Origin: JANMAT01 sp031359995
Lineage (GTDB): Bacteria; Actinomycetota; Acidimicrobiia; Acidimicrobiales; Ilumatobacteraceae
Direction: 5' to 3'
Assembly (NCBI GenBank): GCA_031359995.1
Contig: JANMAT010000225.1
Coordinates: forward strand, 8,589-72,588
Length of the DNA stretch: 64,000 nucleotides
The translations under genes were made by a program, and so were the position numbers. Positions 41,944-55,626 of this stretch are shown here, in pieces; the first letter of the stretch is position 1, and every line of letters starts with the position of its first letter. The notes below the pieces were generated by a model. That model was not told the DNA's origin. It saw only the letters and a program-made list of their open reading frames with translations, and did not search any database.

Positions 41944-42528
41944 ATGGCTCTCAAGGACATTCTCGACGACGGCCTCGGCGGTCTGACCCACGGCGTCATC
42001 ACCGGTCGCATCGAAGACCTGGTGAACTGGGCTCGCGCCCGCTCGTCGTGGCCGGCGTCGTTCGGTCTCGCCTGCTGCGCCATCGAGATGATGGCGTCGG
42101 GCGCCGCGCACTACGACATCAGCCGCTTCGGCATGGAGGTCTTCCGGGCGTCGCCCCGCCAGGCCGACATCATGATCGTGGCCGGTCGCGTCTCGCAGAA
42201 GATGGCCCCGGTGCTGCGGCAGGTCTACGACCAGATGATGGATCCGAAGTGGGTCATCTCGATGGGCGTGTGCGCCTCGTCGGGCGGCATGTTCAACAAC
42301 TACGCCATCGTGCAGGGCGTCGACCAGATCGTGCCGGTCGACGTGTACGCGCCGGGTTGCCCACCCACGCCCGAGACGCTCATCCACGCCATCGAGACGC
42401 TCCACGGCCTGATCGAGAACGGCGAGATCATGCGTCGGCGCGGCCACACCGGCGGCGGGGCCCACGTCCACGTCGAGGAGCAGGCCGGCGGCACTCGCCC
42501 GGTGACCCTCGCCCTCACCAGGCGGTGA
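41944..42528 (+). CDS. nuoB: NADH-quinone oxidoreductase subunit B
   Basis: 194 residues; carries the terminal cluster N2 that reduces quinone. The tandem cysteines in GLACCAIEMM and the later MGVCASSGGMF and YAPGCPPTPE supply its four ligands. The C-terminal 30 residues (His/Gly-rich) extend past the usual end. Confidence 0.96.
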   Translation: MALKDILDDGLGGLTHGVITGRIEDLVNWARARSSWPASFGLACCAIEMMASGAAHYDISRFGMEVFRASPRQADIMIVAGRVSQKMAPVLRQVYDQMMDPKWVISMGVCASSGGMFNNYAIVQGVDQIVPVDVYAPGCPPTPETLIHAIETLHGLIENGEIMRRRGHTGGGAHVHVEEQAGGTRPVTLALTRR

Positions 42529-42531
42529 CCT

Positions 42532-43059
42532 GTGACCGACAACGCTGCGAGCGAGGCGCCCGAGGGCGCCGCTGAAACCCCTGAGCCGGAGACCGTCCAC
42601 GGCTGCCCCGTGCGCTCCAGCCACGGGCAGCAGGTGGTGTTCGTGTCCCGCGAACGCTACCTGGCCGTGCTGAAGTCGCTGGTCGCCGACGGGTTCGTGC
42701 TGTGCACCGACCTGTGCGGCGTCGACTACCTGACCCATCCGGGCCGCACCCTTCCCGACAGCGTGGCGCCGGAGCGCTTCGAGGTGGTCCTCAACCTGAT
42801 CGCCCTCGACCGACCCCGTCGGCTGCGCCTGCGCGTGCAGGTGCCGGCCGACGATGCCACGCTGCCGAGTGCGTTCGACGTGTGGCCGGGTACCGAGGCC
42901 ATGGAGCGCGAGGTGTTCGACATGTTCGGCATCGACTTCTCCGACCATCCCGACCTGTCCCGGATCCTCATGCCCGAGGACTGGGAGGGCCACCCGCTGC
43001 GCAAGGACTACGAGATCGGCGCCATCCCGGTGCAGTTCAAGAGCGTCGGAGAGAGGTGA
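42532..43059 (+). CDS. nuoC: NADH-quinone oxidoreductase subunit C
   Basis: 175 residues of the 30-kDa complex I subunit: an acidic N-terminal extension, FVLCTDLCGVDYLTHPG, and the signature EREVFDMFGIDFSDHPDLSR followed by RILMPEDWEGHPLRKDY. GTG start 4 bp after nuoB. Peripheral-arm structural subunit. Confidence 0.95.
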   Translation: MTDNAASEAPEGAAETPEPETVHGCPVRSSHGQQVVFVSRERYLAVLKSLVADGFVLCTDLCGVDYLTHPGRTLPDSVAPERFEVVLNLIALDRPRRLRLRVQVPADDATLPSAFDVWPGTEAMEREVFDMFGIDFSDHPDLSRILMPEDWEGHPLRKDYEIGAIPVQFKSVGER

Positions 43060-43066
43060 GCACGCC

Positions 43067-44398
43067 GTGACCGTGACCGAGCCGAACATCTCCCAGACCG
43101 ACGAGGGCGCCCAGGAGCTCAAGCCCCGCCACGAGCAGACGGCGGCCGAACTGATGCGCGAGGTCGGCGCCGTGCTGCGCCTGTCCGAGGCGCAGGTCGC
43201 CGCTCTCACCGACGCCGAGCCCACCGACGATCAGACGATGATCATCAACATGGGGCCGCAGCACCCGTCCACCCACGGTGTGCTCCGCCTCATGCTCGAA
43301 CTGAAGGGCGAAGAGGTCCTGCGCTGCAAGCCGATCATCGGCTACCTGCACACGGGCATGGAGAAGACGGGCGAGCAGCTCACGTTCCTCCAGGGCGGCA
43401 CCAACGTGACCCGCATGGACTACCTGAGCCCGTTGAACAACGAGCTCGTGTTCGCGCTGGCCACCGAGAAGCTGCTGGGCATCCACGGCGACATCCCCGA
43501 GCGCGCCGTGTGGATGCGCATGCTGCTGTCCGAGCTGAACCGCATGGCCAGCCACCTGCTGTTCATGGCCACCAACGGCATGGACATCGGCGCCGTGTCG
43601 ATGATGATCTACGGCTGGCGCGAGCGCGAAGAGGTCCTGCGGTTCTTCCAGAAGGTCACCGGCCTGCGGATGAACCACAACTTCATCCGCGTCGGCGGCG
43701 TGGCCGCCGACCTGCCGCCGGGCTGGCGCGACGACGTGCTGCACCTGCTCGAGCTCATCCCGCCTCGGCTCGAGGAGTACGACATCCTCATGACGCAACA
43801 GCCCATCTGGCGCGAGCGCCTGCAGGGCGTCGGCGTGATCACCGCCCAGGAGGCCCTGGCCATCGGGGCCAGTGGACCGATCCTGCGTTCCACCGGTGTG
43901 GCGTGGGACCTGCGCCGCAGCCTGCCCTACCTGCACTACGACCAGCTGGAGTTCGACGTCATCGTCGGCACGTACGGCGACTCGTTCGACCGCTACGCCA
44001 TCCGCCTCAACGAGATCCGTGAGTCGATCCGCATCGTGCACCAGATCCTCGATCGCATGCCCTCGGGCGACTACCGCATCCAGGACAAGAAGGTCACGCC
44101 CCCACCGCGCGGGCGCATCGACCAGTCAATGGAGGCGCTGATCCACCACTTCAAGCTCTTCACCGAGGGCTTCAAGGTGCCCGAGGGCGAGGTCTACGAG
44201 GCCATCGAGAGCCCGCGCGGCGAGATCGGCTGCTACATCGCGTCCGACGGCGGACCCACGCCGTACCGCATGCACATCCGGGCCCCATCGTTCGTCAACG
44301 TCCAGTGCCTGCCCCACATGATGCGCGGCGGCCTCGTGGCCGACGCGGTGGCCGTGATCTCGTCGGTCGACCCGGTGCTGGGCGAGGTGGATCGGTGA
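43067..44398 (+). CDS. nuoD: NADH-quinone oxidoreductase subunit D
   Basis: 443 residues of the 49-kDa subunit, forming the quinone pocket with NuoB. NMGPQHPSTHGVLRLMLEL, GYLHTGMEKTGE and the C-terminal DPVLGEVDR are diagnostic. About 50 residues precede the conserved core. GTG 43067 is the start. Its TGA overlaps the GTG of the lipoprotein gene, an unusual insert before nuoE. Confidence 0.96.
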   Translation: MTVTEPNISQTDEGAQELKPRHEQTAAELMREVGAVLRLSEAQVAALTDAEPTDDQTMIINMGPQHPSTHGVLRLMLELKGEEVLRCKPIIGYLHTGMEKTGEQLTFLQGGTNVTRMDYLSPLNNELVFALATEKLLGIHGDIPERAVWMRMLLSELNRMASHLLFMATNGMDIGAVSMMIYGWREREEVLRFFQKVTGLRMNHNFIRVGGVAADLPPGWRDDVLHLLELIPPRLEEYDILMTQQPIWRERLQGVGVITAQEALAIGASGPILRSTGVAWDLRRSLPYLHYDQLEFDVIVGTYGDSFDRYAIRLNEIRESIRIVHQILDRMPSGDYRIQDKKVTPPPRGRIDQSMEALIHHFKLFTEGFKVPEGEVYEAIESPRGEIGCYIASDGGPTPYRMHIRAPSFVNVQCLPHMMRGGLVADAVAVISSVDPVLGEVDR

Positions 44399-44949
44399 GG
44401 ACCGCCACCGCGACTCGGCCCATGGTCCGCATCGGCGTCGTGAGCGCGCTCGTCGTGCTCGGCGCGTGCGGCTCTTCCAAGCCGGTCGACGAGTCGTTCA
44501 CCCTCACCTCGGCGGCCGGTCGCTTCACCGCCGAGTTCCCCAAGAAGCCCGATGTCGGCGTGCGTGACGCCACCACGGGTGGCGTGAAGCGCAAGGTCAC
44601 CTCTGCGCTCGCGTCGAAGGGCAGCGACGAGTTCGGTGTGACCTTCAGCGACTTCCCCAGCAGCTACCTGGCCGAGGGGCCCACCAAGGTGCTGGAGAAG
44701 GTGCGCGACACCGTCATCGCCGACGTGGAGGCGACGCTCGTGTCGAGCGTCGAGAGCACCGTCGGCAAGAGCCCGGCCCTCGACGTGGTGGCCAAGGTGC
44801 CGTCGGGCGCGACCAAGGGCGAGTACCACGCCAAGTTCGTGATCGCCGGCACGCGCATCTACGAGGTCCTCGTGATCCGCAACGACCCCAAGGCCGACGA
44901 CACCCGCATGCGCAACTTCTTCGATTCGTTCGAGCTCACCGGGAGCTGA
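44395..44949 (+). CDS. Lipoprotein of unknown function inside the nuo operon
   Basis: 184 residues from GTG 44395, which overlaps the nuoD stop (GTGA). ATG 44422 is an alternative. A signal peptide ends in the lipobox LGAC (VVSALVVLGACGSS), so the mature protein should be lipid-anchored outside the membrane. The mature part (FTLTSAAGRFTAEFPKKP to NFFDSFELTGS) has the spacing of small secreted proteins with a PsbP-like fold, but I cannot name a family. No complex I function is known for such a protein. Confidence 0.75.
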   Translation: MRTATATRPMVRIGVVSALVVLGACGSSKPVDESFTLTSAAGRFTAEFPKKPDVGVRDATTGGVKRKVTSALASKGSDEFGVTFSDFPSSYLAEGPTKVLEKVRDTVIADVEATLVSSVESTVGKSPALDVVAKVPSGATKGEYHAKFVIAGTRIYEVLVIRNDPKADDTRMRNFFDSFELTGS

Positions 44950-45545
44950 TGCAGCCCATGGCCCGTCTCACCGATGCCAACGTCGTGATCGCCCGAGAGA
45001 TCATCGGGCGCTTTCCACGACCCAAGTCCGCGCTCATCCCGCTCCTGCACCTCGCCCAGGAGCAGGGTGGCTACGTGTCGGAGGAGGCGATGGCCCACAT
45101 CGGTGAGCTGGTGGGCGTCACCTCGGCCGAGGTCTACGGCACGGCCAGCTTCTACGAGATGTTCAAGTTCGAACCGGTCGGCCGCTACTGCCTGAACATC
45201 TGCACGAACATCTCGTGCCAGCTGCTCGGCGGTTGGGAGCTGCTGGAGCACGCCGAGGAGCGCCTCGGCATCAAAGCGGGCAGCACCACCGGCGACGGCA
45301 TGTTCACCATCGAAGACGTCGAGTGCATCGCCGCCTGCACCGAAGCGCCCGCCCTGCAGGTGAACTACCGCTACCGCTACCAGGTCACCCCCGAGGCCTT
45401 CGACACGCTGGTCGACGACCTCGCCGCCGGCCGCCTGCACGAAGAGATCCCGCCCCACGGCACCCTGGCCCGCACCCGGCAGCGCACCACCGACCGCTGG
45501 GCCAACACCGGCGTCGACGCCCAGAAGAAGGTCGATGCCCGATGA
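44949..45545 (+). CDS. nuoE: NADH-quinone oxidoreductase subunit E
   Basis: 198 residues with the thioredoxin-like [2Fe-2S] domain: ICTNISCQLLGG and VECIAACTEAPALQVN carry the four cysteine ligands. It is a diaphorase-module subunit working with NuoF. The last 30 residues are a basic extension (LARTRQRTTDRWANTG). It overlaps the next start by 4 bp (ATGA). Confidence 0.95.
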   Translation: MQPMARLTDANVVIAREIIGRFPRPKSALIPLLHLAQEQGGYVSEEAMAHIGELVGVTSAEVYGTASFYEMFKFEPVGRYCLNICTNISCQLLGGWELLEHAEERLGIKAGSTTGDGMFTIEDVECIAACTEAPALQVNYRYRYQVTPEAFDTLVDDLAAGRLHEEIPPHGTLARTRQRTTDRWANTGVDAQKKVDAR

Positions 45546-46948
45546 CCGACACCCCGTCCTTCCTCGTACCCGGGCTCGTGCCCACGGGCCCGAAGATGAT
45601 CACGACCCGGTTCGACCAGGCCGACTCGTACACCTACGACGGCTACACCCGCACCGGCGGCTACACCGCGCTGCGCAAGGTGCTCGGCATGCAGCCGGCC
45701 GACGTGCACAACGAGGTCAAGACGTCCGAGATGCAGGGCCGCGGCGGCGCCGGCTTCCCCGCCGGCACGAAGTGGGGATTCCTGCCCGCCAACGTGCTGC
45801 CCCGCTACCTCGTGATCAACGGTGACGAGTCGGAGCCCGGCACCTACAAGGACCGTCTCCTCATGGAGCGCGACCCGCACCAGCTCATCGAGGGCATCGT
45901 CATCGCCGCCTACGCCTTCGGCGCCGCCCAGGCCTTCCTGTACGTGCGGGGCGAGATGGCCCTGGCCCAGGAGCGGCTGGCCCAGGCCGTGAACGAGGCC
46001 TACGCCAACGGTTGGGTCGGCAGGAACGTGGGGGGCACCGACTTCTCCGTCGACATCACGCTCACGTGGGGCGCCGGGGCCTACATCGTGGGTGAGGAGA
46101 CGGCGCTCATCGAGTCGCTTGAGGGCAACCGGGGCATGCCCCGGCTGAAGCCGCCGTTCTTCCCGGCGAGCAAGGGCCTGTACATGCAGCCCACCATCGT
46201 GAACAACGTCGAGACGCTGTCGAACCTGCCGTGGATCATCAACCACGGCGGGCAGGCGTTCCACGACGTCGGCGCGCCCACCTCCACCGGCATGCGCATG
46301 TTCGCGGTGTCGGGCCACGTGAACCAGCCCGGCGTGTTCGAGGTGCCCAACGGCAGCACCACGTTCCGCATGCTGTTCGAGGCGCCGGAGTACTGCGGCG
46401 GCATCCGCCAGGGCCGCCGCGTGAAGGCGTTCATCCCCGGTGGCGCGTCGGCCATGTGGTTCTTCGACGAGCACGTCGACCTGCCGCTCGACAAGCCGCT
46501 CATCGACCGGTCGGGTTCCATGCTCGGCTCCGGCGCCATCGTGGTCATGGACGACACCACCGACATGGTGAAGGCGGCCTGGCGCGTGGTGCGGTTCTTC
46601 GCCCGCGAGTCGTGCGGAAAGTGCACGCCGTGCCGTGAGGGCACCACCTGGCTCGAGCGCATCCTGTCGCGCATCCTCGACGGATACGGCCGCAAGGAAG
46701 ACCTCGACCTGCTGCTCGACGTGTGCGACAACATCAGCCCCGGCCTCGCCTGGCCGCCCCGGCAGACCACCATCTGCCCGCTCGGCCCCTCGGCGGTGTC
46801 GCCCATCGCCTCGGCGGTGAAGCGCTTCCGCCCCGAGTTCGAGCACTACATCGCCCACGGCCGCCCCATCGACGGGGTGGAATGGCACGCACCCAAGCAC
46901 AGCGGCCCGCTCGCGGGCGCAGGCCAGCACGGAGCCGCGCATGTCTGA
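45542..46948 (+). CDS. nuoF: NADH-quinone oxidoreductase subunit F
   Basis: 468 residues; binds NADH and FMN (EMQGRGGAGFPAGTKWGF, NGDESEPGTYKDR) and the N3 cluster (ESCGKCTPCREGT plus the later cysteine in TTICPLG). It is the electron entry point of complex I. It is slightly longer than usual at the C-terminus and overlaps nuoG by 8 bp. Confidence 0.96.
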   Translation: MTDTPSFLVPGLVPTGPKMITTRFDQADSYTYDGYTRTGGYTALRKVLGMQPADVHNEVKTSEMQGRGGAGFPAGTKWGFLPANVLPRYLVINGDESEPGTYKDRLLMERDPHQLIEGIVIAAYAFGAAQAFLYVRGEMALAQERLAQAVNEAYANGWVGRNVGGTDFSVDITLTWGAGAYIVGEETALIESLEGNRGMPRLKPPFFPASKGLYMQPTIVNNVETLSNLPWIINHGGQAFHDVGAPTSTGMRMFAVSGHVNQPGVFEVPNGSTTFRMLFEAPEYCGGIRQGRRVKAFIPGGASAMWFFDEHVDLPLDKPLIDRSGSMLGSGAIVVMDDTTDMVKAAWRVVRFFARESCGKCTPCREGTTWLERILSRILDGYGRKEDLDLLLDVCDNISPGLAWPPRQTTICPLGPSAVSPIASAVKRFRPEFEHYIAHGRPIDGVEWHAPKHSGPLAGAGQHGAAHV

Positions 46949-49298
46949 CCCGACCGAAGCGCCGAAGAAGACCACGGTGTCGATCACGGTGGACGGCCAG
47001 CCCCACGAGGCCCGGCCCGGTCAGCTCGTGATCGACGCCGCCGAGGACGCCGGCGTCTACGTGCCCCGGTTCTGCTACCACCCGCGCATGACGCCGGTGG
47101 GCATGTGTCGCCAGTGCCTGGTCGAGGTCGAGGGCCCGCGTGGCCCCATGCTCGTGGTGTCGTGCATGACGCCGGTGGCCGAGCACCAGGTCGTGCACAC
47201 CGAGTCGCCCACGGTGAAGAAGGCGCAGGAGGGTGTGCTCGAGTTCCTGCTGGCCAACCATCCGCTCGACTGCCCCGTCTGCGACAAGGGCGGCGAGTGC
47301 CCGCTGCAGGACCAGGCCTTCAGCCACGGCCCCGGTGAGAGCCGGTACGTGGAGGAGAAGCGCCACTTCGCCAAGCCGATCCCGATCTCCGAGCTCGTGC
47401 TGCTCGATCGCGAGCGCTGCATCCTGTGCGACCGGTGCACCCGCTTCGCCAAAGAGGTGGCCGGCGACCCCCTGATCCACTTCACCTTCCGTGGCAACAA
47501 CACCCAGGTGAACACCTTCCCCGAAGACCCGTTCTCGTCGTACTTCTCGGGCAACACCGTGCAGATCTGCCCGGTGGGCGCGCTCACCGCCAAGCCGTAC
47601 CGCTTCAAGGCCCGCCCCTGGGACCTCGAGCAGCTCGAGTCCACCTGCACCACGTGCTCGGTGGGCTGCCGCACGGTGGTGCAGAGCACCCGTGACGAGC
47701 TCGTCCGCTACCAGGGCGTCGACAGCGACCCGGTCAACTGGGGCTGGCTGTGTGACAAGGGCCGCTTCGGTTTCGAGGCCACCAACGCCGCCGACCGGGT
47801 GCGCAGCCCGCTCGTGCGCGACGGCAACGATCTCGTGGAGGCCACGTGGGGCTCGGCCATGGCCAAGGCCGCCTCGGTCATCAAGAGCGCCATCGCCACC
47901 AACGGCGCCGGCTCCGTCGCCATCCTGGGCGGTGCCCGCGGCACCAACGAAGACGCCTACGCCTGGGCCACGTTGGCCCGCAGCCTCGGCGTGGTGCACA
48001 CCGACGCCCAGCTGGCCGACGGCCTGCCCGCCGACGTGCTGCTCGGCCTGCCCCGCGCCTCCATCGACGAGGCGTGCAAGGCCACCACGCTCGTGGTGAT
48101 GGCGCCCGACCTGAAGGAGGAGCTGCCCGTGCTCTTCCTGCGCGTGCGCGACGCGGCCGAGAAGCGCCGCTCGCGGATCCTCGAGATCTCCTCGCGTGAC
48201 ACGCCGCTCACGCCGCTCACCTACCGCAGCGGTCGGTTCCGCCCGGGCGAGCAGGCCGCCGCGGTGCGCCAGCTCCTGGTGGAGGAGGCCGAGCAGCTCG
48301 GCAAGGGCAACGTGGTCGTCATCGTGGGTCGGGCCAACCTGGCCGAGAACGCCCAGGCCACCCTCGACGCCATCGCCGAGCTCCAGCGGGCCGTGCCCGG
48401 TGCCACGTTCCTGCCGGTCGTCCGGCGGGGCAACACCCTGGGCGCGCTGGCCGCCGGCCTGCGCCCGCAGGCGGGTGGGGCCGACGCCAAGGGCATCCTG
48501 GAAGCGGCGGCCGCCGGCAAGATCAGCTGCCTCGTGCTGCTGGGCGCCGACCCGCTGGCCGACGTGCCCGACGCCTCGCTGGCCCGCAAGGCACTGGCCA
48601 ACGTGGGCTCGCTCATCTCGGTCGACACGTTCGTGCACGGCTCCAACAAGCAGGCTGCCGTGGTGCTGGCCGCCGCCGCCCCCGGCGAGCGCGACGGCTC
48701 CACCACCAACGTCGAAGGCCGGGTCACGCGGGTCACGCAGAAGGTCACCGGCGCCAACGTGCGCCCCGATTGGATGATCGCCGTCGAGCTGGCCGAGCGT
48801 CTCGGTCACGACCTGGGGTTCACCAGCCTCGGCGACGTCACCGACGAGCTGGCCGTCACCGTCGACGCCTTCGCCCCCGTCACCCGGGCGGCGCAGGCCG
48901 ACCAGCGCGACGGTGTGCTGCTGGCCATGGGCGGCGGCCTCACGCTCACGCCGTCGGGCATCGAACCGCCGACGGGGAGCTCCTACGAGTACCGCCTCAC
49001 CGTGTCGCGCAAGCTCTACGACGCAGGCCAGACGGTGGCCCACTCGTCGTCGCTGGCGCCGTTGGCCCCGGGGGCCAGGCTGCACCTGCACCCGCTCGAT
49101 GCCGACCGCCTCGGCATCGCAACGGGCGCCCGGGTGAAGGTCACCAGCCCGCGCACCACGCTGACCCTCGAGGTGCAGCCCGACGACGCCATCGCCCGCA
49201 GCACGGCGTGGGTCGCGTTCAACCAACCCGATGCGTCGGCGGCCGAGCTCATCGACGCCGACGCCTGGGCCATCGACGTGAAGGTGGAGTCGCTGTGA
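46941..49298 (+). CDS. nuoG: NADH-quinone oxidoreductase subunit G
   Basis: 785 residues. The N-terminal [2Fe-2S] domain (CYHPRMTPVGMCRQC, VVSCMTPV) is followed by the His/Cys cluster HPLDCPVCDKGGECPLQDQ, the N4 ligands RCILCDRCTRFAKEV and CPVGALT, and the N7 site STCTTCSVGC plus WLCDKGRFG. The C-terminal molybdopterin-oxidoreductase-like domain is a structural relic. The retained N7 cysteines fit bacterial menaquinone-type complex I. Confidence 0.95.
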   Translation: MSDPTEAPKKTTVSITVDGQPHEARPGQLVIDAAEDAGVYVPRFCYHPRMTPVGMCRQCLVEVEGPRGPMLVVSCMTPVAEHQVVHTESPTVKKAQEGVLEFLLANHPLDCPVCDKGGECPLQDQAFSHGPGESRYVEEKRHFAKPIPISELVLLDRERCILCDRCTRFAKEVAGDPLIHFTFRGNNTQVNTFPEDPFSSYFSGNTVQICPVGALTAKPYRFKARPWDLEQLESTCTTCSVGCRTVVQSTRDELVRYQGVDSDPVNWGWLCDKGRFGFEATNAADRVRSPLVRDGNDLVEATWGSAMAKAASVIKSAIATNGAGSVAILGGARGTNEDAYAWATLARSLGVVHTDAQLADGLPADVLLGLPRASIDEACKATTLVVMAPDLKEELPVLFLRVRDAAEKRRSRILEISSRDTPLTPLTYRSGRFRPGEQAAAVRQLLVEEAEQLGKGNVVVIVGRANLAENAQATLDAIAELQRAVPGATFLPVVRRGNTLGALAAGLRPQAGGADAKGILEAAAAGKISCLVLLGADPLADVPDASLARKALANVGSLISVDTFVHGSNKQAAVVLAAAAPGERDGSTTNVEGRVTRVTQKVTGANVRPDWMIAVELAERLGHDLGFTSLGDVTDELAVTVDAFAPVTRAAQADQRDGVLLAMGGGLTLTPSGIEPPTGSSYEYRLTVSRKLYDAGQTVAHSSSLAPLAPGARLHLHPLDADRLGIATGARVKVTSPRTTLTLEVQPDDAIARSTAWVAFNQPDASAAELIDADAWAIDVKVESL

Positions 49299-50542
49299 TG
49301 CCCTCCTCGATGTTCGCCAACCTGCTGGCGGCCGACTCGCTGCTGTCCGGTGGCGTCGGTCTGCGGGTGGTGCTGGTCGTGCTCGTGAAGGTCCTCGTCG
49401 CCTTCGTGTTCCTGATGGTCGCCGTCATGCTCATGGTGTGGTTCGAGCGCAAGCTCATCGCCGGCATGCAGAACCGCGTCGGCCCCAACAAGGCCGGCCC
49501 GTGGGGCCTGTTGCAGACGCTGGCCGACGGCATCAAGCTCTTCTTCAAGGAAGACCTGATCCCCGAGCGGGCCGACCGCTTCGTGTTCAAGCTGGCGCCG
49601 TACCTGTCGTTGGTGCCCGCCTTCCTCGTGTTCTGCGTGATCCCCGTGGGCGGTGACTTCAGCGACAAGGCCCACCCCGGGCAGATCTCGATCTTGGGCC
49701 GCTGGACCCAGCTGCAGCTGGCCGACCCGCCCATCGGCATCCTGCTGGTGCTGGCGCTGTCGTCCATCGCCGTGTACGGCGTGATGCTGGCCGGTTGGTC
49801 GTCGGGCTCGAAGTACCCGCTGCTCGGTTCGGTGCGGGCCTCGGCCCAGATGGTCAGCTACGAAGCAGCTCTCGGCATGAGCGTCGCTTCGGTGGTGCTG
49901 GTGGTCGGCTCGCTGTCCACCCACGACATCGTGGCCAAGCAGACGACCATCGTCTCCTGGAACCTGGTGGCCACCGCCTTCGTGCCGTTCGTGATCTTCG
50001 TGATCGCGGCCACGGCCGAGTTGAACCGGCCGCCGTTCGACCTCGTCGAGGCCGAACAGGAGCTGGTCGGCGGCTTCAACACCGAGTACTCGTCGATCCG
50101 GTTCGCGCTGTTCTTCCTGTCCGAGTTCATGAACACGGTCACCATGTCGGGCGTGATCGTCACCTTGTTCCTCGGGGGCCCGCAGCCGCCGTTCAAGTTC
50201 CTGCACGACCTGCCCGGGCCGGGCTGGGCGTGGGGCATCCTGTGGTTCTTCCTGAAGCTGTACCTGTTCCTCTACATGTACGTGTGGTTCCGGGCCACGT
50301 TGCCCCGGTTCCGCTACGACCAGCTCATGAACCTCGGCTGGAAGCTGCTCATCCCGGCGTCGTTCGGGTGGCTGCTCCTGCTCATCACCGTTCGCTGGGC
50401 CTCCGACAAGGGCTGGAACGGTGTGCAGCGCGTGGGGGTCGCCGCCGTGGCGGTGGCCGTCATGGCGATCTTCGGACTCCTGCTCGTCGCCGCCTTGCGG
50501 GTGTCGGCCCGCAACCGCTCCCGGGAAGGGACGATGTACTGA
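49298..50542 (+). CDS. nuoH: NADH-quinone oxidoreductase subunit H
   Basis: 414 residues, eight or more membrane helices; contributes the quinone channel. WFERKLIAGMQNRVGPNKAG, LADGIKLFFKED and the charged ATAELNRPPFDLVEAEQELV are diagnostic. ATG 49298 shares its first base with the nuoG stop. The C-terminus is about 60 residues longer than in E. coli. Confidence 0.96.
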   Translation: MPSSMFANLLAADSLLSGGVGLRVVLVVLVKVLVAFVFLMVAVMLMVWFERKLIAGMQNRVGPNKAGPWGLLQTLADGIKLFFKEDLIPERADRFVFKLAPYLSLVPAFLVFCVIPVGGDFSDKAHPGQISILGRWTQLQLADPPIGILLVLALSSIAVYGVMLAGWSSGSKYPLLGSVRASAQMVSYEAALGMSVASVVLVVGSLSTHDIVAKQTTIVSWNLVATAFVPFVIFVIAATAELNRPPFDLVEAEQELVGGFNTEYSSIRFALFFLSEFMNTVTMSGVIVTLFLGGPQPPFKFLHDLPGPGWAWGILWFFLKLYLFLYMYVWFRATLPRFRYDQLMNLGWKLLIPASFGWLLLLITVRWASDKGWNGVQRVGVAAVAVAVMAIFGLLLVAALRVSARNRSREGTMY

Positions 50543-51239
50543 TGGGCTACCTGGGCGGATTCGCCGTCACCGCGCGCCAGAGCCGCATGTTCGGCGGCAA
50601 GCGCGTCACCACCGAGTACTCGGGCGGTCGTGAAGCCAAGAAGGGTGACGACAGCCACGACGAGAAGACCCCGAAGCCCGAGCGCCTCCACGGCCGCCAC
50701 GTCCTCAACCGGTACGAGGACGGCATGGAGAAGTGCATCGGCTGTGAGCTGTGCGCCGGCGTGTGCCCGGCCAAGTGCATCTACGTGCGCGGCCTCGACA
50801 ACCCGCCCGACCACCCGGTCTCGCCGGGCGAGCGGTACGGCTTCGTCTACGAGATCAACTACCTGCGCTGCATCCACTGCGACCTGTGCGTGGAGGCCTG
50901 CCCCACCGAGGCCATCACCGAGACGAAGCTGTTCGAGTTCTCCTTCACCAACCGCCAGGACGCCATCTACACCAAGGCCGAGCTGTTGGTGGGCGACGAC
51001 GGCAAGCCCCAGCAGCTGCCGTGGGAGGACTGGCGCCCCGGCGACGACGAGCACACCTCGGGCTGGATGCGGGCCACCGCGTCCGGCGGCGACGCCGACT
51101 TCGTCGGGGTGGTCGGCTGGTCGGGCGAGCTCGGCTACGGCGTGCGTCAGGCGGAAGCGGCCGACGGCGACCCGGCCGTCGACGGCGACGCGGCCCCGGT
51201 CGCCGACGGCTGGGCGGCGGCCGAGAAGGGTCACCACTG

Positions 51240-51240
<1 letters not shown>
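50542..51240 (+). CDS. nuoI: NADH-quinone oxidoreductase subunit I
   Basis: 232 residues with two 4Fe-4S clusters (N6a, N6b): CIGCELCAGVCPAKC and CIHCDLCVEACPTEA. The C-terminal 80 residues are an acidic extension unlike short NuoI proteins. It overlaps both neighbours by one base. Confidence 0.96.
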
Positions 51241-51778
<538 letters not shown>

Positions 51779-51779
<1 letters not shown>

Positions 51780-52096
51780 TGCTCGCGGCCATGCAACCCA
51801 CCACGGCCTGGTACCTGGTGCTGGCGTCGGTGCTGTTCACCATCGGGGCCGTCGGCGTGCTCGTGCGCCGCAACCCGCTGGTGATGTTCATGTGCGTCGA
51901 GCTCATGCTCAACGCCGTCAACCTGACCTTCGTGGCCCTGGCCCGCCACCTGAAGGACATCAACGGTCAGACCGTGGTGTTCTTCGTGCTGGTGGTGGCG
52001 GCCGCCGAGGTCACGGTGGGCCTGGGCATCATCGTGGCCATCCTGCGACGACAGCCCGGCGCCAATGCCGACGACATGACGTTGATGAAGGGCTGA
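51779..52096 (+). CDS. nuoK: NADH-quinone oxidoreductase subunit K
   Basis: 105 residues, three helices, with the conserved acidic residues in VMFMCVELMLNAVNLTF and VAAAEVTVGLGIIVAI that belong to the proton path. Normal length for the family. Confidence 0.96.
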
Positions 52097-52099
52097 GCG

Positions 52100-55622
<3,523 letters not shown>

Positions 55623-55626
<4 letters not shown>

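Noticed and set aside
46734..49226. An 830-codon frame antisense to nuoG
   Set aside because: Shadow composition; nuoG has all iron-sulfur ligands in the forward frame.
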